Counted from the stretch's first letter, positions 28,905 to 41,288 are shown. The stretch: 64,000 nt of DNA from Phlegmacium glaucopus (GCA_015039465.1 MU130533.1:124001-188000); one strand, 5' to 3'. Numbers and translations: made by a program. The notes: generated by a model not told the origin, from the sequence alone.

Positions 28905-30876
28905 TTAGAAGGTAATCTTTTTGCCTTCAAAGGCGGCAATGCCACCGTTTTTAGACATACCTCTAGGGGCACCACGACCGCGACCGCCACGATCGCCCCC
29001 TCGACCGCCTCGACCGCCTCGATCCCCAAAGCCACCGCCGCGACCACCACGATCGCCATAGCCACCGCGACCACCACCTCGGCCACCTCTGTCACCAAAG
29101 CCACGACCTCCACCTCTACCACCTCGGTCGCCAAATCCACGACCTCCACGACCTCCTCCTGAAGAATCTCTGGGTTGAGAATAATCCAGACGGATACTTC
29201 GTCCCTCGATATCAGCGCCATTTGCGGCTTCAAATGCCTTTTTAGCGCCGTCGATATCCTCAAACTCCACGTATCCGAAACCTTTAGGCCGGCCAGTATC
29301 GCGGTCGGTGGGAAGGCGAACACTCTTGACGCCATAATCATTGAAAAAGCTCCAGACCGTGTCTTCCGAGACATCGAAGCTGAGATTGCCAACAAATAAC
29401 GTGCTACTAGGTGGGCTCGCTTGGTCGCCGAAAGCCTTTGCGCGTTTTTCCCTCGCCTGGCCTTTGTCAGGTGCTGTGCTTCGGTCAATATTTACAGCAC
29501 GACCATCGATCTCCTGGCCGTTCATCAACAAGGCCTTTTCAACAGCCTCCGCTGTTGTGAACCGAACGTAACCGAACCCTCTGGATTTCCCGCTATCGCG
29601 GTCCATCTGGACATTGGCAGACTCCACCTCACCACAGTGAGCGAATTCTTGGGCGAGCCGATCATTGTCGACAGACCACGATAACCGTCCGACAAAGATA
29701 GTCTTTGACTCTTCTGGAGCATCTTCTGCAGATTCGTCAAGCTTTACCTTTTTGGCTTGAGGTTGGGTGTCATCGGTGGCCTTGCGCTTGTTCGCTAATA
29801 GAGACTGATTACAATTGGCCAAAAAGAGCATGAGAAAGATACTTACAGCCATTGGCCATTGGCGCGGAATCGGCCATTTTTACATCGCCATCCTCATCTT
29901 CCGAGTCGCTGGAAGAAGAATCGTCAGAGGTATCGTCCGATTCAATGGCTGCTACTTTTTGGGGTGCCTGCGTGGTAGTACCCTTGGCAGTTTTTGAGGG
30001 AACATCATCGTCGGAGTCAGAGTCGTCCGATTCTTCGGTAGTTGCGTCTTGCCCTGCTGAGACAGCCTTTGCGGGCGATGGTTTAGCACCCTTGGAGGGA
30101 AGAGCATCGTCATCAGAATCTGAACTATCGTCAGAAGAGTCGTCTTTCGCAGGGACTGCTGACTTTGCTGGGATAATTTTAGCAGGAATTGCAGGAGCAG
30201 ATTTTGAGGGAGCATCTTCGTCGGAATCAGAGTCGTCCGATTCTTCGGTAGTTGCGTCTTTCGCTGCTGAGATAGCCTTTGCGGGCGATGGTTTAGCAAC
30301 TTTGAAGGGAGGAGCATCGTCATCAGAATCTGAACTATCGTCAGAAGAGTCGTCTGCCGCAGGGGCTGCTGACTTTGCTGGGATAACTTTAGCAGGAGCT
30401 GCAGGAGCAGACTTCAATTGGGCCGCCTTGGGTTTTTCGTCTTCAGTAGAGCTTTCACTACTTTCTTCCGAAGATTCCTTAGCTTTATCAGCTTTCTTAG
30501 CCTAAAAAAGAATTATGACTTGTATGTAGATTTTCGTAATAATAACGCACTTTGCCATTGGCGTCCTTAGAAGGGGACTTCGACTGGCTCGACTTTTTCT
30601 CGAGACAGAATCAAGATCCAGAATAAGACAGAATGAGGAAATGCTTACTGCTGCTTTGGCAAGAATTTCCTTGGAAGAAACGGGAACCTTGACGGGAGGA
30701 GCAACTTTTTTGTCCTCCTTCGATTTTTTGTCTTTTTTATCCTCCTTCACTTTCTTGTCACCTTTGATTTTCTTGTCCTCCTTTAGTTTCTTGTCCTCCT
30801 TGACCTTCTTGTCTTCCTTCACTTTCTTGTCCTCCTTCACTTTCTTGACATCCTTGACCTTGTCTGATTTTGCCAT
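28905..30876 (-). CDS. gar2: Nucleolin-like rRNA-processing protein (gar2/NSR1 type)
   Basis: Nucleolar RNA-binding protein that supports pre-rRNA processing and 40S assembly. The start at 30876 gives a Lys-rich head with repeated VKEDKK units. Next are acidic Ser/Asp tracts (DDSSDDSSDSDDD) in two near-identical blocks of about 75 aa, each ending in TTEESDDSDSD. Two RRM domains follow: TIFVGRLSWSVDNDRL with GFGYVRFTT, and TLFVGNLSFDVSEDTV with GFGYVEFED. An RGG tail (GFGDRGGRGGGRG) ends in GKKITF. Three introns (near 30650, 30550 and 29850) keep the frame. About 600 aa. The layout acidic-RRM-RRM-RGG is diagnostic. It is divergent from MRS6, with start codons only 119 bp apart. Confidence 0.94.
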
Positions 30877-30995
30877 TGGAGGTAAGGAATGAATGTGAAA
30901 TATTGGGCAAATAAAAACGGTGTGATCAAAAATTTTCGAGTGGTGTATATTAGGGCAGGTCGATAGTCCCATCAGATGACTAATATATACCTAAT

Positions 30996-32889
30996 ATGGT
31001 CTCTTCGGTGGATCCCTTTGAAGTCGTTCAAACTATGGATGAGAACTCATTTGATGTTATCATATTTGGAACAGGACTTGTCGAAAGCATAATAGCTGCG
31101 TGCGTTCTCTACCGGCTGCACAACTAGTTATCCTAACCGATCTGTTCAGAGCGCTCTCCAAGGCCGGATATAAAACAGCCCATATAGATACAAACTCTTT
31201 CTATGGAGGAGATGAAGCCACGCTCTCACTTGAAGAACTTGTCCAATGGCTTGACAAAACGGCAGAATCTACGCATAGCACATCACGAATCCAGCAAGTT
31301 AGCCGTTCTGCCCATGTTCCCTCGCAATCCCGTCAATATTCTATTTGTCTCCAACCTTCCCTCATTCCTTCTACTGGACCACTGATCGCTTCTCTGGTGG
31401 CATCTGGAGTTGCTAAATACAGTGGATTTCGTCTACTAGACTGTGTTGGCATTCATGATCCTACAGGACGCGTGAAACAAGTTCCAGGAAGTAAGGGAGA
31501 TATTTTCAAAAGCAAAGAAATCAGCTTGGTTGAAAAGAGACGTTTGATGCGCTTTTTGACATTCGCTGCAGGCGAATTCGAGGATAAGACAGAGTTGGAG
31601 GGGAAACAAGGCGTTCCCTTCCTGGAATTTCTTCAAACCACATTTTCTTTGAATGAAGAAATAGCATCAGTTATCACGTACGCACTTGCCTTTTGCGCGT
31701 CTCCTATAGGTAAGCCTCTTGAAATTATTTCACGAATAGTTGAGCTTGAGTTTTTGCATATAGACGCCACCCTCCCCACTTTGCTTAGACTACGCACTTT
31801 CCTGCGTTCGACAGGACGATATGGTCCTTCTCCATTCCTAATAGGCCATTACGGAGGCATAGGTGATATAGCGCAAGGCTTTTGCCGAGCCGCAGCCGTC
31901 AGTGGAGGTGTTTATATTCTCGGCAGGAAAATCACAGCCGTTATTAGCTCGCATCCTAAAGCCACTAATACCCCTGCCTCGGATGGAAAGCCTAGCTTCC
32001 GATACACTGTCGAACTCGAAACTTTCCCAGACCCTCTCTCCTGTCATATGATTATCTCGAGTCCATCTTATGTTCCTTCCCATCTCAAAGACCGAGTGCG
32101 CCAACTATCTCCACCACCCAAAGCCCAAACCAAATCCGATGTGACATCCATCGCACGCTGTATAGCCATCATTGACCGGCCTCTGTCTCTCCGACCTCTC
32201 GAGCTCAATACTGAACCAATAGAGGTGTCGGAAGCAGAAACTGAGCTGGATACTGACTCTGCTTCCCCGAATACGAGGAAGGCTGTCGATACAGCTGTCC
32301 TTATTTTCCCTCCTTCCTCTGTCTCAGGTGCTTCAACATCAAATTCTGCAACTGCCTTGATTACTGGGGAAGGTAGTCTATCGACGCCAAAGGGGAAATG
32401 CAAGTTTTTATTATTATTTATAATCTGCAGCACCGAGAGACTGACTGGTTCACAGGGCTAGTATACATTGCGCTTCCTTTGTCTTCAAATCCAGATCATA
32501 CGTGCTCGCCTGAAATGCTGTTAACACCATACCTAGAGGCTTTATTAGCGCTTTCTCTGGATCCGACCAAATCTCCGATAAAACCTCTTTTCACCGCCTT
32601 TTACTTGGAAATACCAGTTTCAACCATCTCTTCCGAACTTTCATCATCATCAGAGTCGGTTGAACCTTCAACATACCTCGTCCCAGCTCCATTGCAAATC
32701 AGGCCCCTTCCTGATTTGGCAGATGATGCAACTTATATCGCTGAAAATGCCTTTACAGAGGCGGTCAAGGCTCTCCGAACACTTGGTATTCGCAACTCGG
32801 GGTCTGTCGACGAACAAGGAATACTTGAACCAATCGTTTTCTGGCCGCCGCTTCCAGCAGATGACGATGATGAAGATTCGGAATGGTAG
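30996..32889 (+). CDS. MRS6: Rab escort protein (Rab geranylgeranyltransferase component A)
   Basis: REP presents newly made Rab GTPases to geranylgeranyltransferase II. The start at 30996 gives MVSSVDPFEVVQ, then FDVIIFGTGLVESIIAAALS (the Rossmann-like GDI/REP N-terminus) and AHIDTNSFYGGDEATLS. Later blocks include RLLDCVGIHDPTGRVKQVPG, GDIFKSKEISLVEKRRLMRF and GRYGPSPFLIGHYGGIGDIA. The C-terminal half is longer than in GDI and includes FWPPLPADDDDEDSEW at the end, about 575 aa. GDI would be shorter, about 450 aa. The third intron (32400-32455) starts with GCAAGT, a textbook GC donor. Splicing there gives GKWLVYIALPL, as expected for the family. Confidence 0.9.
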
Positions 32890-33397
32890 GCTATATATAT
32901 ATTCTTGGACTTGCATTTGGGAGCCTTCAACTGAAGTCCATTGGAAATTGATACGACACAGGTCAGAAAATTTTAACATAGAATATTTAATGTGTACTAC
33001 TACAGGTTAATCCTGCATCCGAGTTTATTACATTACAGCTGAGGAAGCATAAGCATTGACGATATGTGAAGTGATCATGTGATATGGATAAAATGATCAT
33101 GCTTACGGAAAACAACAACTCCCTTCACTCGGAACTTTTTCTCATCGACGCAGAGCGCGCCACAGGCTCTCTCACGATTTTCCCTTATTGCATAAAGCCC
33201 CAGCTCTTATCGTAAACTTTGTAAAGTGGACCTTGCCACTTACCTTCATCTGCCTTCTGCTCTCAGGGTTTTTTCATTCTATCTTCTTGGCCTACGTATA
33301 TCTGACGTCCATACTCGTGTTCGACCATTTCTAATCACTCTCACACTGAGGCATTTCGCGGGCGGCCTTGTCTTGAGACTTGACGCAATTGATCATC
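32890..33397. other. Spacer between MRS6 and the DUF3445 gene
   Basis: About 500 bp holding the MRS6 3' end and the promoter of the next gene. An open frame at 33226-33579 (plus) overlaps the next gene's first exon in another frame and is not supported. Confidence 0.45.
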
Positions 33398-36026
33398 ATG
33401 CATCAAACTATCAGCGACATCCTACAACGTGTACTCAGAGGTCGGTCCGAGCTTCATACTCTGCTGTATGGTTCAGGGCCTATCGATATCCTGATGTCGC
33501 TTTTCCTGCTTGGAATAACTACCGTGTTTGTGCTCACCGTCTTCCGCAAATCATTGATGTTCAAGTCCTCAACTATTAACAATGGATCCCAACAAGTTGA
33601 AAAGAACGGCACAACCCCCAATCCAGCGAAAATAAAAAAGGATCGGCCATTTGGGGGTACGTGTTGTATTCTTCTAGTTTTTTCATTCTTCTTCGACTTG
33701 CTTCTGTGGGTGACTCGCTTACTGCCGGTCTAAATTTGATGAAATGCTGTTTCTTTTTGGACAAAAATCTACTGAAAACTTGAAACGTTAAAGTTAAATC
33801 ATGATGTCATACAGAATGGAACCCTGTGGCCTTTCGTTATCCCTCGATTGAAATTGAAGCGTGTCCTCATCCGCTAAAGGATGTTAAACCTATCCCGTAC
33901 AGACCCTTTCGCTGGGGTGCATATCAGTGCGTACCCGATTTGCGTTCATTTCCTGTTCATGGATTTATCTGGATCATGCCGTCGAATACATAATCCCCAT
34001 TTTACTATTCCCTTCATTTTTCCTAAAAGTACGTGAATTGACCATGATTGTTAGTGTTACAATGGGAATACGCAATATGCCTTGGAACGATTGGATCGAG
34101 GTCATTCTTTTTTTTATCTCGCTTCTAAAAGTTGTTCATATTAGTGTCCATATTACGTGTTCTATAGCTCGACAATGAATATGAAGATTACCACCGCATA
34201 AAGGTCCATCGAATCGAAACACTTGGAGAGCGGGCCGTTCGAGTACTCGGGGATGACGCAAACCCAGGGATTGTGCGAGGTGGCGCAGAGGCTGGTAAGA
34301 TTCTTTTATTTCACCTTTTTAATTTATTGACATGGTGTTTCCTTACTTGTTATAACTTTGAACGTGTACAGCCGTTGAACTGGTGCATGAACTAGCCGAA
34401 TATCTCTCCCGTCGATACCCTAAGGATTTTAGTATTGTCCGGCATCCGCAGAGGTTTCCCGCTGGAACGTTGTTTTGCGACTGGGGTTGGGAGGGAGAGC
34501 CACCTATTAAAACTGTGACGATGGTCTCTCTAGGAATATCCTATGATTTACCGTTGTCTGTGCAAGATGGAAGTCAGGCGGCGGAGAAGGCCATGGAAAT
34601 TGCAGGGCTACTGTAAGTGTTTGAGGTTTTTTAATACATGATTACTAGAGATGTTATTTACTTGCCCTCCTTTTTTTATTATTCTTGTGGTCAGGATACA
34701 GGAAGATTTAGTAATTATGATTGAAGGTGAGTTGTTCTATGTGCATCCGGAATGATCTCTCAAGAACTTGGTGGTGTATTTATAGGAACTGATGGAAAAT
34801 ATTATTTTCAAGCTGGTGCGATCTGTCTTCCAGGTAAGTCAAGCCGGTCAAATCCAAGTCAAGCGTGGAGGCTGGGAATGGCAGTACCATTCGCAGTTAT
34901 TGCGGGTGTTTTCACATCGCACATCCACGAACGTAATTTGACCAGAAGGGATTCCTTACAATGTTTTATTGACACAGTACTGACTCCCAAACCCAGGGTT
35001 CTGGCGAATGCAAGATAAAATCGGCCTACGATTGGATGATATTCATATCCTAGGAAATGTACCACAATGTACGTTATTTTGTTTTATTATTGTACATGTG
35101 TGTGTTTCGTTATCGATTTGGCATTTTCATGATGCGATCGGTAATGACCGCTCTCCGCTTGCGTGTGTTTGACGAGTTATCATCAGCTATCACGGTTGGT
35201 TGACGTTGTAACATTCGCTCAACCCTGTGTATTTGCTTTTTACTCGGCACTCTGATTCTACCGACAAAGATTGCAGTGTCGATGTGAATTTTGCGCATCT
35301 CCGCTGTAAACCCGCGTCAGGTCAGAAGCAATGACGGCATTTGTCACCTATTGCGATAACCCGCCAAAGCGGTGGTCAGGATCGGCAGCTCGGCTAGCGG
35401 AAATCAGAGCTGGCAAGTTGTTATGATCGATCATGTTGGATGGATACATCTGTCAAATGCCGATGTACGGGGAATTGCAGAGACCGCTAAACGCGGTTAT
35501 CTATTGTTTTTCATGGATCGGAGCTGATAAGTATTGAATTTTGACAGATAGGGAAAAGTTGGGTGCCAGTTTGGAAAGGTTCTTTCGACGGATCCCGGTG
35601 GACAAGCCCGTTATCCGGGACAATTACTTTATTCAGGCGAATGTTGGTGAAGGGCCGAACCCAATTGACAGAAGAGAATTGGCATGGGCTGAGAGTACAA
35701 TGGGACCTGAAGAGAGATTTAGACATGGAAGTCATGGAGAAGAAGGTAACAAAGAAGCATCAGGTAAAGTGACAGTGGAAGGACTTCTATTAAGGACTGA
35801 GAGACAAACATTACGACGACTGGGACGAAGTGGAGGAGTAGTATTTACTGTGAGAACTTATTTAACACCAGTGACTTCACTAGCAGAAGAGGAAGGTGTT
35901 GCTGGTAGATTGGCCAGTGCACTGAGGAGTTGGCCTGAAGATGTTGGGAAATACAAAGGAAAAGAAAGAGGAATTTGGTGGAAAATGGTAGTTGAGTATC
36001 TTGATCAAATAGTAGCAAACAAATAG
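33398..36026 (+). CDS. DUF3445 family protein (haem-dependent oxidative N-demethylase-like), membrane-anchored
   Basis: The start at 33398 gives MHQTISDILQ. One hydrophobic segment, ILMSLFLLGITTVFVLTVF (about residues 31-50), is probably a membrane anchor. Eight introns are removed to give about 475 aa. Family blocks are WNPVAFRYPSIEIEACPHPL, YRPFRWGAYHVTMGIRNMPW, LDNEYEDYHRIKVHRIE, LFCDWGWEGEPP, QEDLVIMIEGTDGKYYFQAG, ICLPGFWRMQDKIGLRLDDI, RIPVDKPVIRDNYFIQAN and RTERQTLRRLGRSGGVVFTV. Proteins with DUF3445 include the alpha subunit of a bacterial haem-dependent oxidative N-demethylase. Whether the fungal form has that activity is unknown. The last intron (35069-35547) is unusually long at 479 nt. 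Confidence 0.82.
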
Positions 36027-36080
36027 TGGGAGATTTAATAGTGGCTACGTCAGCATTCGTCATTTCTGTTTAGTTCCGTC

Positions 36081-37518
36081 ATGTCTCCAAAAAGTCGTTC
36101 ACGTTCTCCATCGACCACTCGTCGCCAAACTAGATCAGACTTTTATCTTGAACCAAATCCATTCGAAGAATCTTTCAAAACACCGTCAAATGTTAGAAAT
36201 TCTTCTCCACACAGAGACTCAAACCCTTCCTCTGAACATTCAAACAATCCAGATCAGGATGTCTCTTCAAACTCTTCCCATCATCGTAGCTCTTCTCCCT
36301 CTCGTCCAGTACTTCCGCCTTTAGCTTCAATTTCATCACCAGCAGATCCTTCTTATGCATGGTCTTACGCCAATAATTCAATAAACTCTCTCAGGTCCGG
36401 TCCTCTATCTCCAGCAATGCTCGCCGGTCCACAGCCATCTACAGATCAACCACATATTCCATTTGATCCTTCCAGTTTTCGTACAGGACTTACTCCACGC
36501 ACTGGCCTTACTCCAAGAACGGGTCTCACCCCAGGAACAGGTCTCACACCCTTGGTCGGCGGCTTCCCTCAGTCTCCAGGCACAGCCGCTTTCTTGGCTA
36601 TCATGAATAGTAATGCCCCCACTAACAATCCCTCCGGTCCAACAATTACTCCCAATACTCTCAACGTCATTACCGGTGCCCTCAACAATAATTCCTATCA
36701 TCAACCGTCCCCTCCGCAGAATCAGCATTCTCAGGATCCTTCTTACTTGACTTCCGCAAATAACGCTGCCACTACCGCGGCTAATGGCCTTTTCCTCCTC
36801 TCCCAAGCTCATCATGAGCTCACTAAACGAGAAGAAGAACAGGCCCGTGCAGGCAATGCCTCCGCTAATCCCAATCCTAGTAATGGCAAGCGTTCCACAA
36901 AACGCAAGTCTTACGACACCTCTCCTCCCCCTCAATCATACAGAGGTCATCCGAAACGTTCCCGTGCCACCACTAATGGACGGGGTCGCAAGCCTAGCCC
37001 TAGAGACATGTCCGACGAAAATGACGATGGGGAGGACGACGCCGAAGACGACGACGCTGGCGATCACGACGATGATGCCCACAATGCCAATAGTAATAAA
37101 CGAGTAACAAACAAGAAGCCGGAGACGGAGGAGGAAAAGCGTAAAAACTTCCTAGAGCGGAATCGACAAGGTATCTTTGCCTCGTCCTTTTGGAATTCGA
37201 TTACTTTCTTTCTTACCTTTTTCCCTTCAAGCTGCTCTTAAATGCCGGCAACGGAAAAAAGCATGGCTTGCCAACTTGCAAAGTAAAATTGAGACGCTCA
37301 CAAGTGAGAACGATCGTCTCAAGAAGGCCCTCGTCGACTCTCGAGACGAGATCGCCCGGCTGTCCACCCTAGTAGGCAGCGCTGGTGTCGTACCTATAGG
37401 CGTTGGAGGTCCGGGCGTGCAGCCCGTGAGCATGAGTGTGAGCGTGTCTACGAGGCAGAACGGAGCCGCTGTCGTCTCAGGACCAGGAGGGGCAAGAGCA
37501 TCTGGCTATGGTTACTGA
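36081..37518 (+). CDS. atf1: Atf1/CREB-family bZIP stress transcription factor
   Basis: The start at 36081 gives MSPKSRSRSPSTTRR. Family N-terminal motifs follow: FYLEPNPFEESF, RPVLPPLASISSPADPSYAW and LRSGPLSPAMLAGPQ, then a degenerate TGLTPRTGLTPGTGLTP repeat. After an acidic stretch comes the basic region, ETEEEKRKNFLERNRQ, joined across a 61-nt intron (37171-37231) to AALKCRQRKKAWLANLQSKI and a leucine zipper (ETLTSENDRLKKALVDSRDE). About 458 aa. Fungal Atf1-type factors bind CRE-like sites and act downstream of the stress MAP kinase. Several SP/TP sites fit MAPK control. Only 54 bp separates this ATG from the previous gene's stop. Confidence 0.92.
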
Positions 37519-37894
37519 AGAGCCAGACGGCGAAGAAGAGACAGATGGGAAGCTTTTTGTCCTCCCCCTCTAACAACTGTCTCCCCCGTACGGCCGCAAG
37601 CTATACACTGATTCTGCGGCTTCGTCTTTTTCGTGCTCAAAAATAAAACAAAATCACCCCCTCTGGTGCATTTTGGTGCATCATATCAACTCATGTTTTG
37701 AGTATATGCTGCGCTTCAACTTCTTGGGAATCCACACCAGCTTTACTTCAGTAACTGGGATTGGCAACGAACGCCCTCCAAATACACCATAAATGATTCT
37801 ACGATCATGGGGGGCGACTTTAACAAGATAACTACACACTCGTTCGACCCATTGTAATCAACAACACCAGACCGTTATCATGTCGACATATCTT

Positions 37895-37925
<31 letters not shown>

Positions 37926-38343
37926 GGGACTGTGGACAACTACATACATAAGGAGTTGTGGTTTTCTGTTGTGTCGTCTCTTCTGTTTGCTTTCCTTCTA
38001 TTATCTTCGAGCGACATACACGCGCTGCTCTTCTCATTCCCACCTCCTCCTCACTCTAAAGTGAGATTCCGGGGAGATGGATTATGATCTAGGAATCGGA
38101 GCCTTTTTTGCTTCCTTTTGCACTGACCCTTTCTTATTTCTCTCTCTCCCAGGTCGACTATTAGGATAAAATTCAATAGCGTAAGTAGTGATTTATTCTG
38201 TGTATTAGTTTTGTTTTTTTCGTTTATTGTTTTCGAAGAACAAGAAAGTGTTCGTCCTTGCGGAACTTGGCCCCACGATATTTCTGTACTATGCACACAT
38301 GCATATTCCATGACGTGGGTGAAGAAGATCTAGAACCGTTCAG
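37519..38343. other. Spacer downstream of atf1, with CT microsatellite
   Basis: Holds the atf1 3' region and a (CT)n-rich simple repeat at about 37890-37923. Pyrimidine-rich tracts around 37975-38060 look like a fungal promoter or leader. No supportable gene. Confidence 0.45.
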
Positions 38344-38943
38344 ATGCTGTTATTATACATTGATCCCCATGTGGTGCACGTCATGATCATCAAGGCTGCC
38401 GCAGTATTATGTTATCCCATGAAAGTACCTCGGGGACTCACAATTTTAAGACTGGACGAATTATACAATGTTAATGAGCTAATTCATCATTCTACCCGAT
38501 ACTGGATGAAGGTGAGCATCATTTTCTGAGTACTTTGCCATTATAGAGACCGAGTCCGCGATCAGGGATCAGCGCGATTCAGCGGCAAAATCTTCATTTT
38601 TCGAATGATTTGGTTGACGCACGTCTGCGCACGTCCAGGCATAATGTATGTATTCTGAGCTTTTCAAGACATGCTCCGTGACTTCGAGTTGATATTTTAA
38701 ATTGGACATGGGAATATCTTGTATGTTTCGAATTTTCCTTGTTTTTTTTTTTTTGGCGTTTGTTCTGATGCCGGAATAGCTTAGTCCTGCAAGGATCTGG
38801 CCCCACCGGGGAATGGAGGCGATTCGTGTAAGTCTTGACCGGATTGAAACGACAATGAACCTTAGACTGTTAATCATTTGCTTATCTACTCTTAGGCCAG
38901 GAACGTTGAACGTGGATCTAGACTCGGAGCCGTTCAAGAAATC
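38344..38943 (+). CDS. Small hypothetical protein, four exons (tentative)
   Basis: Four exons can be joined in one frame across canonical introns, all phase 0. MLLLYIDPHVVHVMII...YWMK is followed by GTGAGC...TATAG; RPSPRSGISAIQRQN...SRHN by GTATGT...AATAG; LSPARIWPHRGMEAIR by GTAAGT...CTTAG; the last exon is ARNVERGSRLGAVQEI and then a stop. That gives about 120 aa. I do not recognise the family. The first exon is the least certain and the true start may be elsewhere. Three clean in-frame introns in a row argue for a transcribed gene. Confidence 0.35.
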
Positions 38944-40486
38944 TGAAACTTGAAGGGAGATTAACGTTGAGCCATTACTGCCGGATTATTCCAGTGCAGA
39001 AAAGTTCTCAGGCTCGGTCTTCCCTCCTCTTGAACCAGACGGTCTAGACCTCCAGTTCTCAAGGACTCTAGAGCAGCGGCAACTCGCCTCTTGGAGAATG
39101 TACCACGAGCTCACATTGTCTCTCTGAAATTCTGAATCTCCGAAGATAGGCGTTGACTTGGACCTCATGACTATAATTCACTTGGCGCTAGTCAGTCATT
39201 GACCCTTCAAGCTTTCAAGCTTCAAGGCAAAACGCGGTTACGTTAGAACTTCGCCCTGGTCATCCTTCAAGTTGCAATGTACACCGCCTCACCATTGTCA
39301 TTGGCTTCAGCAGTAGAACTCTGAAGTACACACTGGAATCACCTTTTTTTTCGTTGATTTGAGTCTTACGGCCCACATATATTCGCCTTGTGACTAGCGA
39401 CGGAGGTTAACGTCCTGTCGACGGTGGTGCTCTCTGCTGCTATCTCGCATCGTTCAGCCCTGGAACTTCAACCTCTGGACGCATGACTAGAACAATATTC
39501 TCGATTATGGCATCATCTTGAGCTGTTGTTATCAACATAGCCCTCTGCCAAAAAGAAGGCGTTTCCAGACCTTCAAAAGATCCCGAAACAGGTCATTTTT
39601 TGACAGAGGCCGACGGCCCCGATGATGCTCCGTCGATAACTGGGGACCAAAGTTTTGGAGAGGTCCAGGATTCGACTAGAAATTCTAAGAGTCTAGAACA
39701 GGGCTATGGTTACTATGGTCAAGCATATACTTGTGCTAGTTATTGCGGTTGCTTTCTTTTCCCTTATTGGATGCGGCCTTTGATGATAATCTTTTGAAAG
39801 GAGTACTGAAACTCGCTCCTTTGACAATTTCGGTCGAGCAGGAAGCAATTTTTGCAGAGGTCAAGAAACGATTCATACCGCATAGCACAATACCCTTCAC
39901 AACCTCATCGACAGCTTGTAGGCCCGAGGTATCGACCCTAGACCTTACATCGACGGATTGCAAATATTTTACGGTTTATGATATGATTTAGACAACGGGG
40001 GCAATGTACTTCTTTTGAGTATTATCTGCCGTTGTCCCAAAGCCGTCGTAACTCCCATGATTAGAAAATTATAGACTTGATGACTTTGACATGCCTTATT
40101 TGCAGCCTTTATTGACAACTAAGATGGGCTGACATCAATACTCCTTCAGCAGATCGTATCAGACTGGTGGATCTAATACATTCAACCTCGTAGGAAAATT
40201 GGTGCAGAGTTTGAACTCTAAGTACCGTTACCTTTATTTAATCGTGAACAGTGTTGTTCACAGTCAAAAGTAAATTACAGTAGTCCATCTTGTGTACAGT
40301 TGCAACGACAAAATTTAAAGGTGCCGCTGCAATTTGTTCGGCGCGAGTCGGAGTAGAACATCGGAATTTGCCGGTTGCGTTCCTCCAACCTCAATTTCAT
40401 TCAGCAAATTCATACGTTCCTTCATTGTCCTTAGAGTGAGTCGTTAACCTCTCAGTGATATTTTATCCCTAAATTCTGCTAGACTT
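38944..40486. other. Gene-poor spacer upstream of ATP7
   Basis: About 1.5 kb without a confident gene. Plus-strand frames at 39600-39797 (EADGPDDAPSITGDQSFGE) and 39743-39991 (FDDNLLKGVLKLAPLTISV) overlap in different frames and look like remnants of a coding sequence with a frame break. A third frame across the join reads a hydrophobic stretch, HILVLVIAVAFFSLIGCG. I cannot assign a family. The last 150 bp presumably hold the ATP7 promoter. Confidence 0.35.
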
Positions 40487-41288
40487 ATGGCGCAAAAAGC
40501 AGCCGCCGTCGCGGTCGTGAGTTACACCTAGCATTATTCGTTGACACGTCTCTGAAGACTGTTTTCTTTCCCCCACAGGATTTCGCCCGGATATACTCTA
40601 GTCTCGGACTCGGAAAGGGTTTGTCACGTCTTCAAAAGCAATCAGAGTTATTGGTTTATTCCTTGACTCCGCAGAGACCATTTCTTCATTACAAGCCTTC
40701 CGAAAACGACACACTGAGGCTCAACGTATCTCCAATTCTCTGGCTGGCCAGCCCACCACCATCGACTTTTCCCACTACCGCTCTGTTCTGAAGAACCAGG
40801 CAATCGTTGATGAGGCAGAAAAAATCTTGAAAGAGTACAAGCCTGAGACGTATGATGTGAACACTCACCTCAAGGCTATCGAGACCTTCGAGGCTAAGGC
40901 GGTGAGGGCTGCATTTTCTATTCACCGTAGAAGATATTTGAATGTTGTGGCGTTATAGGTGGCCAAGGCTCATGAGACGGAACAGAAAATAGATGTTGAA
41001 CTCAAGGAACTCCGACAGACTCTGGCTAATATTGAGGAAGCTCGTCCTTTCGAACAATTAACGGTGAGTTCATTGCGTTTCTTTCTAGTTATCTCATTCT
41101 GAATCCCCGTCTTAGACGAAGGATGTTGCTAAAGCTCATCCCCGTATTCTTGAGGCTGTCGAGACCATGATGAAAAAGGGCAAATGGACAGTACCAGGTT
41201 GGTAGTGATTGGTATTCCTTTCAAATATTTCCTAACTATATTTCACTCAGGTTACAAGGAGAAGTTTGGCGACCTCAATGTCATGTAA
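40487..41288 (+). CDS. ATP7: Mitochondrial F1Fo-ATP synthase subunit d
   Basis: Peripheral-stalk subunit of ATP synthase. The start at 40487 gives MAQKAAAVAV, then after an intron DFARIYSSLGLGK, ETISSLQAFRKRHTEAQRIS, QPTTIDFSHYRSVLKNQAIV, ILKEYKPETYDV, FEAKAVAKAHETEQKI and finally MMKKGKWTVPGYKEKFGDLN. Five introns, about 172 aa, matching the usual family length of about 174. The conserved KGKWTVPGYKEKFGDL ending is diagnostic. Confidence 0.95.

Noticed and set aside
28778..29488. 236-codon minus-strand frame over the nucleolin-like gene's end
   Set aside because: It is a Val/Ala-rich out-of-frame shadow of the RGG repeat region.
29852..30505. 217-codon plus-strand Ser/Glu-rich frame
   Set aside because: It is the antisense shadow of the acidic Ser/Asp tracts of the nucleolin-like protein.
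37890..37923. CT-rich simple repeat as a regulatory element
   Set aside because: A plain microsatellite; pyrimidine-rich tracts are common in fungal promoters and nothing more specific is supported.
39600..39991. Overlapping plus-strand frames as a real gene
   Set aside because: They switch frame without a credible intron and match no family that I recognise; kept only as a note in the spacer entry.
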